Assembly: GCA_015039365.1 (NCBI GenBank)
Contig: WION01000001.1
Coordinates: 1,054,001 to 1,118,000, forward strand
DNA: 64,000 nucleotides
Direction: 5' to 3'
Origin: Amanita rubescens
Taxonomy: Eukaryota > Basidiomycota > Agaricomycetes > Agaricales > Amanitaceae
Both the position numbers and the translations under genes were made by a program. The first letter of the stretch is position 1, and each line of letters starts with the position of its first letter. Below are positions 24,156-35,083 of this stretch, one piece after another. The notes under the pieces were generated by a model that did no database searches, was not told where the DNA came from, and saw nothing but the letters and a program-made list of their open reading frames with translations.

Positions 24156-25476
24156 TTACGATTTATTAATGCAGCTATCGTCCCCGTTGTAGAGAAAGAT
24201 GTCATAAAATAGGGTCCCGACCTGGGCGCCCATAATCGGAGCCATGATAGGGCACCATATCCAGTATTGGCTGTCGGTGGCACCGTCGGCAAAGACAATG
24301 ACATCCCGTTAACAAGGTACTCACTTTCTAAATGTATATACGGCCTTCCCGTAACCAACCATGGACGTCAGAAGTCGCGGTCCTAAGTCTCGCGCAGGGT
24401 TAAGCGCGTAGCCTTGAGAGGCGCATAAGTCCAATGTTCTCACAGTAAAGGTAAACGCTTGTTACCTGTTTCCATTCCCAATGCGGCACCGATACCTAGA
24501 ATAAGCAGGAATATAACAAGTGGAAAGAGTCCGTTGGGTGGTGGAGAATTATGTTTGTCAATGGTTGCCAATACGACTACCATCATGACAGCTGTAGCCA
24601 AGAATTCGGAAAAGAAACAGGATACGGATGTCATATAATCAAGCTGGCACGCCACCGTAATTCATCGGCTGTTCGCAAGGCGGATGGGAGCACGTACTGC
24701 ATATGTCGAAAAAAGACCGGCCGTTTTCAGCGTCCGTACTCCTCGGCCTCCTTCAAAGATGTCGATGGCGTGAAAGTAATTAGCATAAACTAAAGCAGCA
24801 CCAACGAGACCTCCCATCAATTGCGCGAAGATGTAATCTAGAGTCATACCTATAAGTAATTGGAAAACGAAGTCAGAGGCAACTCACATGGGACTTTTTT
24901 CCATGGGAATCCGCGCCATGTTGCGAAGGCAAGTGTAACCTAGGCAGCTGTAAGCTACTTAACGTTATTTGTCTACCACTCAAACTTACGGCAGGATTGA
25001 TATGCCCTCCAGAAATGCCAACGCTACTCCACACGCCGAGTCCGGCGCCTGTCAGAAGCAGCTACCGTTAGGATGGTTCTTCGAGACAACGACGAATTAA
25101 CCTATCGCCCAGCCGAAATTGATGGAAAGATAGTCCTAATACATGGATCAACCCATCGTATACGACGGTATGCAAGCAGAACGTACGCCTTTGGGCGAAG
25201 AAGCCACGTCAATATTCCCCGAAAGCACAACTTGACAAACTACTCCATTCCCAAGTATGATCAAAATCATTACTCCAAGGAACTCAGCGGCAGCCTCGCG
25301 GATAATCTGTCTTTAACCAATGTCTATTACGCGGAGGACATGAAGGAAATAAGGTCATACCGGTATGGCCACCACCAGTTGAGCTTTTGAGAGCAATAGA
25401 TACCTTCACTGTGCTCAACATGCTGTACTTCACCCTTTCCCTCGGAGGTGGGCGACGATGCTTGCGACCTTGACAT
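24156..25476 (-). CDS. Aquaglyceroporin (major intrinsic protein)
   Basis: This is a membrane channel for glycerol and water. The start is ATG at 25476 ([16 protein letters not shown]), giving a short cytosolic N-terminus, then LNWWWPYR and, after an intron, [19 protein letters not shown] in helix 1. NVASSPKG-like text follows, then [12 protein letters not shown], the first pore loop [11 protein letters not shown] and [18 protein letters not shown]. The second half has [41 protein letters not shown] and the second pore loop [12 protein letters not shown]; the Asp after NPAR is typical of glycerol-conducting members. The last helix is [11 protein letters not shown]...LFYDIF. About seven introns are inferred. 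The stop may be at 24156 or, if a GTAAGT donor there is used, near 24088. Confidence 0.9.
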
Positions 25477-25992
25477 TACTAGGAAAAGTGGGCTTTCGTC
25501 TGCCTTCAGCTGTCATGGAGGTTATTTAACACCAGTTAATGCTTCTTGGTGCCGAAAACCGAGCTCGGTTCGTTCTACTATTAGATAGTCATATGGCACA
25601 CATCAGGTGATTCCGGTCCTCGTTTCGTTATTAGCTCCTATGGATAGGCGCAACCGATGCCTTGTGCTTGATGCGTTTCACCCGTTCAGATTAGGTACGC
25701 GTTCATAACCGCTGACCACGGAACTCGAGAACCTAGCAAAGCCTTCGAGCGCCAGCCCAGTAGCATGGTACCCGTAATCGGTCGCTGACACTGCCAGAAG
25801 AATCCATGATGAAAGGGCAGAACAATTGTTTTGAACAACGGCCAAAAAATAATCCGAAAATTGGAACTTGAAGCTTGAAATTTATAATACTTGAATACTG
25901 TTGCAGCATGCGGATGAGTACGGAGGTCCGCATGCGCTGACTAAATGGATCTGGGCGTGACTCGGCGTGACAAAGCTTTCCAGCTGTCAGAA

Positions 25993-26362
25993 ATGTCTTC
26001 ATCGGCTGCTACTACAACATGCCGTCGCGCAATCCTCAATCTTTACACTTCCATGCTTCGCACTTCCAATTCATTCAGCTCGTACAATTTTCGTGAATAC
26101 TTTGTTTCCAGAACTCAAGACACATTCCGAGCCATACAGGTGAGGTCCTACCATAACATTCTTCTCGAATCACCAACCTTGGCGATAGGCGGAAACGGAT
26201 CAGGAAAAAGTACGCCTTATGTACCAGGAAGCGAAGCAAGAGCTTGACGTACTTCGTCGGAGTGTCATCGTAAATCAGATGTACGGGGGTTGGAGATTAT
26301 CGGTTGAGGCTCAGCAAGCGGAACGTGATCCTGATACGGTTAAAGATAGAGGAGATAATTAG
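25993..26362 (+). CDS. ISD11 / LYRM4-like LYR protein of Fe-S cluster assembly
   Basis: ISD11 is a small LYR-family partner that stabilises the cysteine desulfurase Nfs1 in mitochondria. The first exon starts at 25993 and carries the LYR-like ILNLYTSMLRTSNSFSSYN followed by FREYFVSRTQDTFRAIQ, which matches the ISD11 core. After a 51-nt intron (GTGAGG...GATAG) the second exon reads AETDQEKVRLMYQEA, LDVLRRSVIVNQMYGGW and ends DPDTVKDRGDN. The Tyr of the LYR tripeptide is present, with Asn before it. Length (about 105 residues) is normal for the family. It is convergent with the Rcf1 gene. Confidence 0.9.
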
Positions 26363-26476
26363 GTCGACGGGAGCATTGGTGAAGACAATGGCTTAGAGTA
26401 ACGGCTCGAGCAAAGCATACCATTGACCTAGTATATTAACTTGAGATATCCTGCCTTGTGTAGGAACAATATACAG

Positions 26477-27088
26477 TTAGGAAAGCCTCTCTTTACTTGG
26501 CTCTGACGTGCTAGCAGGGGTATTGGAGCGTGAACTGGTATTCCACCCTAACCACCCTAGCCATCCAACCTTGTCGTGGCCAGGCGTATGCGGCGATTCC
26601 ATGGTCGTCCCCCTACTAACGGGTTTCTGAGCGTTATTCCTTCCTTGAACTTCGATCCGGTGCGCTTCTTCCGCATTCTTCAGTCGTTCTTCAAATTCTC
26701 TCCTTTCCTTTTCTTGCTTGCGGTTCTCCGCCGCAGACTCTTGAGATACGTCATTACTTCCTTTGGCAGCGATGGCCTCTTTCTCTCGCTTGTTAACAAG
26801 ATACGCACCCCCGCATATTGCAAGGATAGTGAATCCCTGAGCAGCTACACGGGCACGTAACCAGTGGTTCATCTTTTGCGACTCGCCACGCCGCATTTTT
26901 ATTGAAGCGATGACAAGGGTTGCGGTGGTAGCAATTGCGCCTGCATCGAACTCAGCCGCAATTATGTGAGGACGATAGTTTACTAACCAAGTGGCACCCA
27001 AGGATTCTGCTTCACTTTGCGCATGAACTTTTCACTCCATAATTCAATGTTGGGAGCAGGGGTCTCCCGGGATGGAGACGTTGCCCAT
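26477..27088 (-). CDS. Respiratory supercomplex factor 1 (HIG1 domain)
   Basis: Rcf1 proteins sit in the inner mitochondrial membrane and help cytochrome oxidase join supercomplexes. Exon 1 reads IELWSEKFMRKVKQNPWVPLG, then after a 47-nt intron ATTATLVIASIKMRRGE and the family signature NHWLRARVAAQGFTI, with a second membrane segment LAICGGAYLV. A charged coiled-coil stretch follows (KQEKERREFEERLKNAEEAH) and a Gly/Trp-rich tail. The ATG at 27088 is one base out of frame with exon 1; dropping one G of the GGG at 27084-27086 gives MATSPSRETPAPN joined directly to the conserved part. This is one of several single-base insertions in the window. Confidence 0.88.
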
Positions 27089-27271
27089 AGTTAGAATTCA
27101 CCAAAGCGGCTGGATTTCCATTTGCATAGACAGAGGGAAATGCACTTGTTAGTGGAACCAGTACGCAGAACAGAATGGCAGTACCGTTTCTGGTGCAGAA
27201 GCTTTAGCTAGTAGTTATGACAGGACGTTTACATAAGCATGTAATGTTTGGCTTCCGCTCTACGAATGGCC

Positions 27272-27543
27272 GTATTGAACATCAACTGATATGTATCGTT
27301 TGTAGGATCCCTGTTAACAATGTCAAGACATTCTCTATCGTCTACTGTAACAACTGCCGATTGTGACATGAAAGGTACTTTGTTCCTCGTGTGTTCTCTT
27401 ACTGCCTCCAGATACCCGACAGTCTCGTACCGTCGAATGACACCCACGACGCGCAGAATGTTACACGCTGCTAAGTGGCGTTTAGCCACGCAACTCGTGG
27501 TTTTCGCCTTGTTGAATATCTTTCACTCCTTGGGATCGTCCAC
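27272..27543. repeat. Direct repeat copy A (partner at 30669)
   Basis: This 0.27-kb segment is repeated in the same orientation at 30669-30932. Both begin GTATTGAACATCAACTGAT and end with CTCCTTGGGA then CGTCCAC. They differ by scattered substitutions and four small indels: three or four bases near the start, a dozen bases before TGACATGAAAGG, and 6-10 base losses near the end. The minus strand of this copy has an open frame (HLAACNILRVV, then RRYETVGYLEAVREHTRNK) that stays largely readable in the other copy. I do not recognise the frame. Confidence 0.85.
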
Positions 27544-27568
27544 ACCACAGGCAGGGGGCAATTTCATG

Positions 27569-28850
27569 ATGGCTGAAATAGCCCTTCTCTCCAGTCCTAT
27601 TCTGCCCATCGTCACTGTTGCAGGCGGTTTTGAATTTCCTCCATTTGATACGCCTGCTACACCTTTAACTGGTCCTAGCACGACCGTATATCAGGCGCAT
27701 ACACCTACCTCACATTCACCGGCTCGTCACGAAGCAGTCTTCAACTTCCTTGATCGCATTGGTTCACCCAAAGCGCATGCTAGAAGGCTCAGCAGAGCCA
27801 CAGTTGACGGGTCCCCTTCAAGAGACGGACGGCAGTCGTTAAATCCAAGTCCGCGTGCATAGCCTGCATCTCCTGCCATCCCCGCCATCCCCTCTGTCCT
27901 CGCTTCGGGCTCGGTTACCGCGGCGTACGGAAGCGATGGAATGTGAAACATCGAAGAGGAGACGAGCGACGATGATGATGACGAGGACAACATGAGTATA
28001 ATGATGTACTCCCCACTTATGCCGAATAAATCTCAGTCGTGGCCGTGCATGAAGAGCCGGTCGATGAAGAAGAGGTGGTGCCTGTACAGGATATTCCGCA
28101 CCGCCTGCACCAGAACCTCAACCCTCAGCAAACACAGTCGAGTGCCTGGGGCTCGTCGAGGTTAGTGGCCTCTCACCTCTTGGTTCTCTTCAACGTCCCC
28201 GACAAGCAATTCGACACCATCAGCAGTCAAACGCAGCTTCAAATACAAGCCCGGCAGAACCTTCCTGCAGCCATCCCTCGAGCACAGCAATCACGGCATT
28301 AAGTACAAGGCCTACTTCGACCCAAGTACGACTACGCAGGCGTCGTGTTTGGGTGCCTCTCAGCGCACTCAGCTCTCGCTTGAAACTACGTGGTGGGGTT
28401 ACAGGATGTATGTTTGTTTATCTTGTTTCACTACGTATAACAACCTAGTAATGTTTCTACTAGCTATATCCCACCACCTGTCGTCGACGCACTTGATTCA
28501 CTTCAATAGAGATCACCCTGGCGGGTAGCCCTTCTCACGACAGCCCTTACATGGTTCTTTACCAACTTGCCTGTTAATATTCTTCCTATTACAGTTTGCC
28601 CGGTGATTGTCATATTACAAGGCTTGGTTCCTCACCTGGGATATCTAGGGGACATCCTGTCATGGAGTTGGGGTACTATCAGGAGCTACGACGAAGGCGC
28701 GTTCTCTTTTTTCGCGGCGACAAGTTATGTGACTCATATCTTTGCCAATAGGATACAGTATAACTCTGAGCGCAACGTGGTTGATACCTATAGGCACTTA
28801 TATCCAGCACTTGGGTCCCGCCTCCATCAGAATCGTGACGCACTCTACGC
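27569..28850 (+). pseudogene. Broken membrane-protein gene of an Agaricomycete-expanded family
   Basis: Pieces in plus-strand frames read AVKRSFKYKPGRTFLQPS, GIKYKAYFDPSTTTQAS and TTWWGYR, then after an intron YIPPPVVDALDSLQ, a stop at 28507-28509, and in the same frame RVALLTTALTWFF, VCPVIVILQGLVPHLGYL and SWSWGTIRSYDEG. The fragment SITLSATWLIPIGT follows in another frame. This order resembles an uncharacterised mushroom protein family with several hydrophobic segments; that resemblance is from memory and untested. The in-frame stop lies between two parts that keep one frame, so it looks like a nonsense change rather than an indel. Upstream limits are uncertain. Confidence 0.45.
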
Positions 28851-29440
28851 CTACTCCTTCAACCCTTTCTCCTCTCAGACAACATCCCCACCTCCATCTT
28901 CATCGCCCGCTTTATCGCAATCAACGACACCAACTCCGATATCTCCGTCTTCTTTACCCATATCGCCATATCTACCGCTTCAACAAGAACAGAGTCTTGA
29001 ACCATTTCAAAGACAACAATATCCGGTGTACTCACCCACACTTGTACCGGCGCCGTCTCTACCTCTTACCCGAGAGTACGCCCAAGAATCACTAGATCAA
29101 GCACAGCAGCACGGCCGGCGTTACCCAGTATGTGGATGCAGAAGTTTTGGTACATCGATGCTGCTATTTGCTGTGAATCACGCGTCACGCGTTACTTGAA
29201 TCTTGCTCTCCGCGTGCACTTTGTTCTCGCCGCCGCACTTGTTCTCGCAACCGCACTGTTCTCACCACTCTACTTTTCTCGCCACCGCTTTGGGCTTGCC
29301 ACAATATATCAGTGATCTGCTACCAACTCTTGCTGTTCTAGCTGAAGGTAGGCATTGTTGCTGTGCCTTCCCTCCAGACATTACTGATGCAATGTGTGGT
29401 TTATTTTGCTATGGCTTGTATTGCTGGCCCAGAGGGACCA

Positions 29441-30353
29441 ATGGTCTCAATGGCAGCTTCGCAATTGACAACAAATTCTGCACCAGGTAAATCATATTAT
29501 CTTTATATAGAGGTATCTAGACTAATTTCCTATAGAGTTCAGATATAGTGGGTTCACTGATCTGGTAGAGCAGATCCAAAACAACACTTTGGGTGATATC
29601 ATTGTCATAAAGGACGTTTCTCTGGCGAATTTCACCGAAATTTCCTCAGAAAGGGAGAAAAGGGGTTTGGGGTTCCGGTTATCACTCTACACGACTGATG
29701 CTGGACAACTCATTGTCACCATTCCCACTCATCTTTACGAAGCTCTTCATCTTCTCCTTAATCATTCAATTCAACGCTCGATGCCTGTCGTAATGGGATG
29801 GGAGCTCCTACCTGTGGGAGCCACAACATTTACCAACCTTGATGATGCTGGTGGTGTGAGGTCGCGGGGGGAAGGAGACTCTTGCCTACAGCCGCGTGTG
29901 CGCCCACCTGATGGCTTTCCAACAGTTGTCATTGAGGCCGGCTACACTCAATCTTGGAACTCACTACAAGAAAAAGCAAGATGGTGGTTTGAAGCCTCCC
30001 ACTTTGACGTCAAAATTGTCATCTTTGCAAAGTTTGAGAGTCATGATCATGGGAGAATCACCATTGAGAAGTGGAAGGCAGTTGAAGCAGTACTCTGGCC
30101 TGGAGTGAGAACATGGGCACAAGCAAATGCACCAGCACAAGCCGCAGCTTGCGTTCAAACTATCCACATTACCCGCCCCGGAAACAACCCTGCAAATCCA
30201 GCATCATATGATGTAACTGCTCCCTTATGCCTCGAATTTGTAGATGTTTTCCTTCGACAACCAATTGAGGGCCAACACGAAGGTAATATTGTCGTTGGCA
30301 TTGCAGAGTTACAAGCCTATGCTGTTGCTTTTTGGAGAAATGTTAATGAGTAG
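29441..30353 (+). CDS. Uncharacterised fungal protein, possible PD-(D/E)XK-like fold
   Basis: A short first exon (MVSMAASQLTTNSAP) joins over a 57-nt intron to FRYSGFTDLVEQIQNNTLGD, and a single long exon then runs to 30353. Conserved-looking blocks are IVIKDVSLANFTEISSERE, FRLSLYTTDAGQLIVTIPT and, most telling, PDGFPTVVIEAGYTQSW followed by KARWWF and VKIVIFAKFE. An Asp, then a beta-strand ending in Glu-Ala-Gly, then Leu and a Trp-Trp pair is the pattern I associate with restriction-endonuclease-like proteins in fungi. This is inference; function is unknown. The frame is intact, unlike the adjoining broken gene, and both lie between two direct repeats. An in-frame ATG at 29411 is an alternative start. 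Confidence 0.6.
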
Positions 30354-30668
30354 TAGATGTTATTTCGCAGTTTGTCTAGGTACAACAATACAGTTAGAGA
30401 TATGATATTGTGTGGTTATTGCCCTTGAAGCTTGAAGCTTGACACGTTGACATTTACAGTCAGATACACATTATTCACGATTCGCGAATGAACCTCAATC
30501 CACATGGCCATCGCCCATGGATCCAGAGACCGTGGATAAGTCGAATCCACCGACGATCATGAAAACCGCGTCACTGGCAGCAAGCACAAGTAGGCATTAG
30601 TTGGGAGCCTGGCGCCATCTCGCACGCCGTCCGACGACGGTGGCGTCACAATGTAAGCCTGACTCTGA
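30354..30668. other. Short intergenic stretch; nothing recognised
   Basis: It contains a small direct repeat of GCTTGAA units near 30428 and no open frame of interest. It leads into copy B of the direct repeat. Confidence 0.4.
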
Positions 30669-30932
30669 GTATTGAACATCAACTGATGTACCGTTTGTAG
30701 GATCCCTGTTAACAATGTCAAGACATCCTCTATCGTGTACTGTAACAACTGCCGATTATAATAATAGGGAGTGACATGAAAGGTACTTTGCTCCTCGTGT
30801 GTTCTCTTACTGCCCCCAGATACCCGAGAGTCTCGTACCGTCGCACGACGCGCAGAATGTTACACGCTGCTAAGTGGCGTTTAGCCACGCAACTCGCGGT
30901 TTTCGCCTTGTTCACTCCTTGGGAACGTCCAC
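30669..30932. repeat. Direct repeat copy B (partner at 27272)
   Basis: This is the second copy of the 0.27-kb repeat, same orientation, about 3.4 kb downstream of copy A. Longest identical blocks include GAATGTTACACGCTGCTAAG with the following CGTTTAGCCACGCAACTCG (A/G at the next site). Compared with copy A it carries a dozen extra bases (ATAATAATAGGG region) and lacks short blocks near 30842 and 30910. No inverted termini or target-site duplications are obvious. Confidence 0.85.
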
Positions 30933-31049
30933 GAATATTGGGGTTACTGAAAGGGTCGGCGAGTTCGTTCTGCCATAGCGATCGCCGCCTTGATGTTCGC
31001 CAATGCCGACCGTGAATGATGTAAATCAGCACATTGTTGACAGTTTACA

Positions 31050-31271
31050 TCAAATGGGCTTGCCATGCCCTGTTCTCGCGTATGTATCTTCTCCTACATG
31101 CATCTCTTGCAGGCGCTCCACGGCCCTATCCTTGATCTCTTCTGACACATATGCGGGGATTGTGCAAAGTCGCTTTATATTAGGTGGCCATGCGCAAGGG
31201 ATCTTTCTCGGCTTTATCTGTCCGCATCCGTTAGGCGAGTCAGGGTCAATAGATGGGGACTTACCCGACAT
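31050..31271 (-). pseudogene. Con-6 domain fragment
   Basis: The minus strand reads NIKRLCTIPAYVSEEIKDRA followed by VERLQEM. This matches the conidiation-protein-6 repeat pattern (GLKATxxNPxVSEEAKxRAxERLxEM) seen intact in the two con-6 genes at 34.0-35.7 kb, but the central Gly-Leu-Lys and Asn-Pro are changed. No start, second repeat or splice-linked exon could be found, so it looks like a decayed copy 3 kb from the pair. Confidence 0.5.
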
Positions 31272-31744
31272 TACTTCAAATGATATTGCAATGGGTTACG
31301 TCATGCATTCATGGCGTGGTCTCAGCGACGATGCTGAGCATTGACAGCATTGATGGTGCGTTCATTTGCGCCGTTTCGCTGTTCGCATTTGCCAAGGTTC
31401 GACGACATATGACAATCATGGGAATTTATACTTATATTTAGATAATCGAAAAGAACAGATATTGCCGAAATGGCAAATAAGCACGGTTCCCTGCAGTCGT
31501 TAAGTCCTTTTGCCATGCCTCCATCAAGGTGAATGCCATATTTGTTTTCACGGGAGCAATCAACGTTTCACACACCTGCAGGTACCTAACCGCTTGTGTC
31601 GCTCCTCTCTAATCATGAGGTCAGCTACTTATGTAAATGGTCGCGATAATCTGCTAAATCAGAGCCCACAAACCCTGGTGTGAATTGTCTCCAGAAACAC
31701 ATATATGACCGAAAGCGCAATCCCCGTTCCATGTTGCCTTGATC
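31272..31744. other. Intergenic, upstream of the P450; nothing recognised
   Basis: No supported gene lies between the con-6 fragment and the P450 start. The region probably holds the P450 promoter. Frames are short and frequently stopped. Confidence 0.4.
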
Positions 31745-33854
31745 ATGTTGGACCTGTCGAGTCAACCTGGACAGGCCCTAACATTACTCGCCGTGATCTC
31801 TGCAGTGCCCATCTTGTACGGTTTGTTCGGGACTAACAAGAACAGAAACGGGCTTCCATATCCTCCTGGTCCAAAGGGAAACTTTCTCCTGGGAAACTTG
31901 CTGGATATCCCACCTTTCAAACCATGGCTATCCTATGTGAAAATGGGAAAGCAGTATAACAGTAAGTGTGATGTGCTCCGAGCCGTAGAACAAGACGATT
32001 AACAGGGCGTTTTAGGTGACATCCTGCATCTGACCGTTTTCGGACAGCATCTTATAATTCTCAACTCCGTCGATTCCGCCGTCGCTCTTATGGAAAAGCG
32101 CGCCAACAAGTACTCAGACCGTCCCCCGTTTCCAATGCTGGAGTTGTGAGTTCTCGATTTCATCAATATCAATCGGTTGCTGTATAAATTGACAAATAAC
32201 CATTTAGAATGGGATGGGAATGGATGATGTCGCTGATGCCTTATGGTGATAGGTGGCGTCGCAGTCGAAGGTGTTTCCAGCAGAATTTCCGCAAAGCTGC
32301 TTCTCAACAGTATGAGCCTATGCAGCTCACCAAGGTAAGAGAGCTGTTGAAGGCACTTCTTACGTCCTTGGATGAACCGGGCGCACATTTCAAAACGTGT
32401 GTTTTTCTGTTTTTAAGAGTCGTTTCAGATACCTGACTTATGATAGCATTGGTGCTGCTGTGTCCTTGGCAATCGTCTACAATTTAGACATCAAGCCACC
32501 CAATGACTACTATTTCAATTTGGCTGAGGAAGCAGTGCTCCGAGGGTCTGAAGCCCTGCTCCCAGGTTCCGCACTTGTGAACGTATTCCCTGGATTGCGT
32601 AGTCTGCCCAGGTGGGTCCCTGGCATCGGGTTTCAGAAAGCTGCCGCCCTCGGCAAGCTTGTCGCTGAGATGAAAGATGGTACATTTGAATATGCCCGCA
32701 ATCAGATGGTACGCACCATTTCTTGAGATGATATGCGAGACCTTGAGGTCGGCGCATCTGCAGAAAAAAGGAAATAACGCTTCCTTACTTGCTCGTCTTC
32801 TTGAAGAAAATGAGTCCACTGGGGGGCCTGCGGACGACGTAGAGATCATCAAAGAAGTAGCAGCCACTACGTATACAGGTAAGCCGATGTGATCTGGTTG
32901 CCAAGTTTCGGAATTAAAAAAACATACTTAGCTGGGTCTGACACTGTCAGTATTTTTTTTTCTTGCAAGATTTCGGGTTGGTGACTGATGGTAAACAGAC
33001 TAGCTCGGCCATAAAAACTTTTTTCTACTATATGGCACTACATCCCGAAATTCAGAAGAAAGCTCGGGATGAAATTGATCGAGTTGTTGGAAATCAACGT
33101 CTTCCAGATTTCAATGACCGGCAGTCGATGCCCTATAGCGATGCAATCTATCGTGAAGTAATGAGAATACGCCCCGTTTTTCCGTTGGATCTCCCTCATA
33201 CTAGCACTGAAGACGACGTTTACAATGGCTACTTTATCCCCAAGGGTAGGATCCCATCATAAGATTCTCAGCTTTTTGACTCAAATCCGATAGGTGCCGT
33301 GGTGTTTCCCAATACATGGTGCGAAATCAGTTTTTCTCCCCTTACTTTCTTGATAGCATATAAATAGGGCTATGACCCACAACGAGGAGAAATATTCTCG
33401 ACCCAATCAGTTCATTCCAGAAAGATTTTTGAATGAACAAGGAGAATTGAATGACGATAGCACAGTTTTGGCATACGGCTTTGGTCGTCGGTGAGTATAC
33501 TTGAGTTTTACAACTTTTCGAAGGCTTATCCGGGTCAAGTCTCTGTCCTGGCAGACACATGGCTAGCTCTACGGTAGGTTCAAAGCTTGTTTGCTAACAG
33601 AGTTGATTTATGTACGCGCAGGTCTGGTTGACCATCGCTTCGGCTTTGGCGACTTTCAACATTCACAAGTCAAAGGATGACACAGGTAGCGATGAAGAAG
33701 TGGAAGCTGCATATTCGGATGGTGCCATTAGGTACTTACTTACCTTGACACTCCCCGACAATGCTCATCTACATCAAACAGCCACCCTCACTTCCAATGC
33801 GCTCTCAGTCCACGATCTAACGAGGCCATCAGGCTCATTCAAGAGAGCAATTAA
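31745..33854 (+). CDS. Cytochrome P450 monooxygenase
   Basis: A haem-thiolate oxygenase, probably ER-anchored by LTLLAVISAVPILYGLF near the N-terminus. The Pro hinge is PYPPGPKG. The C-helix WxxxR is seen in YGDRWRRSRR. The I-helix reads AGSDT over an intron border, followed by TSSAIKTFFYYMALHPEIQ. The ExxR motif is REVMRIRP, and the haem-binding loop spans an intron as YGFGRR then LCPGRHMA, with the Cys ligand present. The C-terminal part is WLTIASALATFNI, then SDGAIS, then HPHFQCALSPRSN, stopping at 33854. About ten introns of 45-65 nt are needed, all with plausible borders. Family resemblance is to fungal CYP64-like enzymes of secondary metabolism or detoxification; substrate unknown. Confidence 0.9.
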
Positions 33855-34001
33855 TCGTTCTGCAATTCTTGCTATTGGTTGTAATGATTTTATTGACGTT
33901 AGTAACATTTGTACGAGCTGTAACGAGGACACATGTCAATTCAGATGTATCGGTGATATGTCACCCAAGCAAACAGCTATTTAAAATGTAATCCGAAGAG
34001 C

Positions 34002-34666
34002 TCAAGCAGCACCATGCTCTTGTAAGACTTGAGCTGCACGGCGTTTCGCCCCTTCGGAAACACCTTTCTCTATGAAGATTGTTAGAGCATAACGGACTAC
34101 CGACCACTGCATCTTACTATGAAGAGTTGCCTTGTAACCCCCAAGTACTCTTGCCTCGTGCTTGTCGATTGGCTGAGCAGATCCTGTAGGCTCGGGCCTT
34201 GACTCTCCCTGGTGTTGCTCTGTTTCAAGCTCCTTTGATTCGCCTATTGCTACACGCGCTTCTTCTCCTGGTTCTAGCAATGGCTATGAGGTCACGTATT
34301 TCCACTTTATGGTATCATTTACGAGGAATTGCTTCTGCCTCTGCGGGCTTACTTGGCGCGCTAGCCCGTCTGACCTTTCTCCCTAAATCGTTAATTCAGT
34401 ATGCGTCGTTCCAGGGGTCAATCAATTCATACCTGATCGCCTTTTCCCAGCGCTAGTACTTTTGCTACTTTGTCTTGGTTCGACGACTTGACCCAGTTCG
34501 CGAAGACGTTCCTCCGCATGTAATTTTGCTTCCGGTGACACCCTTGGATTATGAATAGAAGCTTTCAAGCCTCGGATGACGCGTTCGGCATTCTTCTCAT
34601 GTTCTGGTGAGAAGAGCGTCAGCACATGTTTGCATACGAATGACAATAATTACCTGCTCCTGACAT
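34002..34666 (-). CDS. Conidiation-specific protein 6 (con-6) homologue
   Basis: Small con-6 proteins are abundant in fungal spores and fruit bodies; their role is unclear. Exon 1 is MSGA (start 34666), joined by a 47-nt intron to EHEKNAERVIRGLKASIHN, then PRVSPEAKLHAEERLRELG, one complete repeat. A variable middle exon region follows (34.25-34.46 kb, splicing not resolved). The second repeat is EARVLGGYKATLH, split by an intron, then KGVSEGAKRRAAQVLQEHG and stop at 34002. Two con-6 repeats is the usual number. Its divergent neighbour at 35084 is a paralogue with the same exon layout. Confidence 0.85.
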
Positions 34667-35083
34667 GTTTCTGAGAGGATGCAGATACTGACGGCGGCCC
34701 TCGCACTCTTATGTGCTGAGACATGGCTATGTCATATGTGACAACTGACGGAGCTAGAGGTTCAACTGACGTCTGCCTACCAATTTTACCTCTTAGGCGT
34801 GAGCTCCGTGGAGCTACTAATCAATAGGTATAGGAAGACAATCGGAAGACCGCCGAGATGAGTCTAGGTATGCCATTGTCGCAAAGGATAACACGTGGAA
34901 ATGACTCGACCACGGCAATGACCAGGTTATTGAATGACGGTCTCCACCAACGGGCGACGTAAATCAAATCGTATTTCCACCTCTTGCATCATGCATCGTG
35001 CCTATGACGTTTAATGGGGGCCGCCATCCCGGATATTTAATGGAAGCACATCTTCCGAAGTTTGGTGTCGAATTCACTGTACC
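34667..35083. promoter_or_regulatory. Shared divergent promoter region of the con-6 pair
   Basis: The 417-bp gap between the two con-6 start codons must contain both core promoters. On the plus-strand side a TATA-like ATATTTAA lies at about 35032-35039, roughly 45 bp before the ATG at 35084, and a C/G-rich block with GGGGG at about 35014 precedes it. I cannot identify a specific factor site with confidence. Co-expression of the pair is an inference from layout. Confidence 0.5.

Noticed and set aside
25073..25390. Plus-strand 105-codon frame
   Set aside because: It is antisense to the aquaglyceroporin exons, whose pore motifs are clear on the minus strand.
30420..30460. GCTTGAA short tandem repeat as an element end
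   Set aside because: Only three short units are present, with no partner at the other side of the module.
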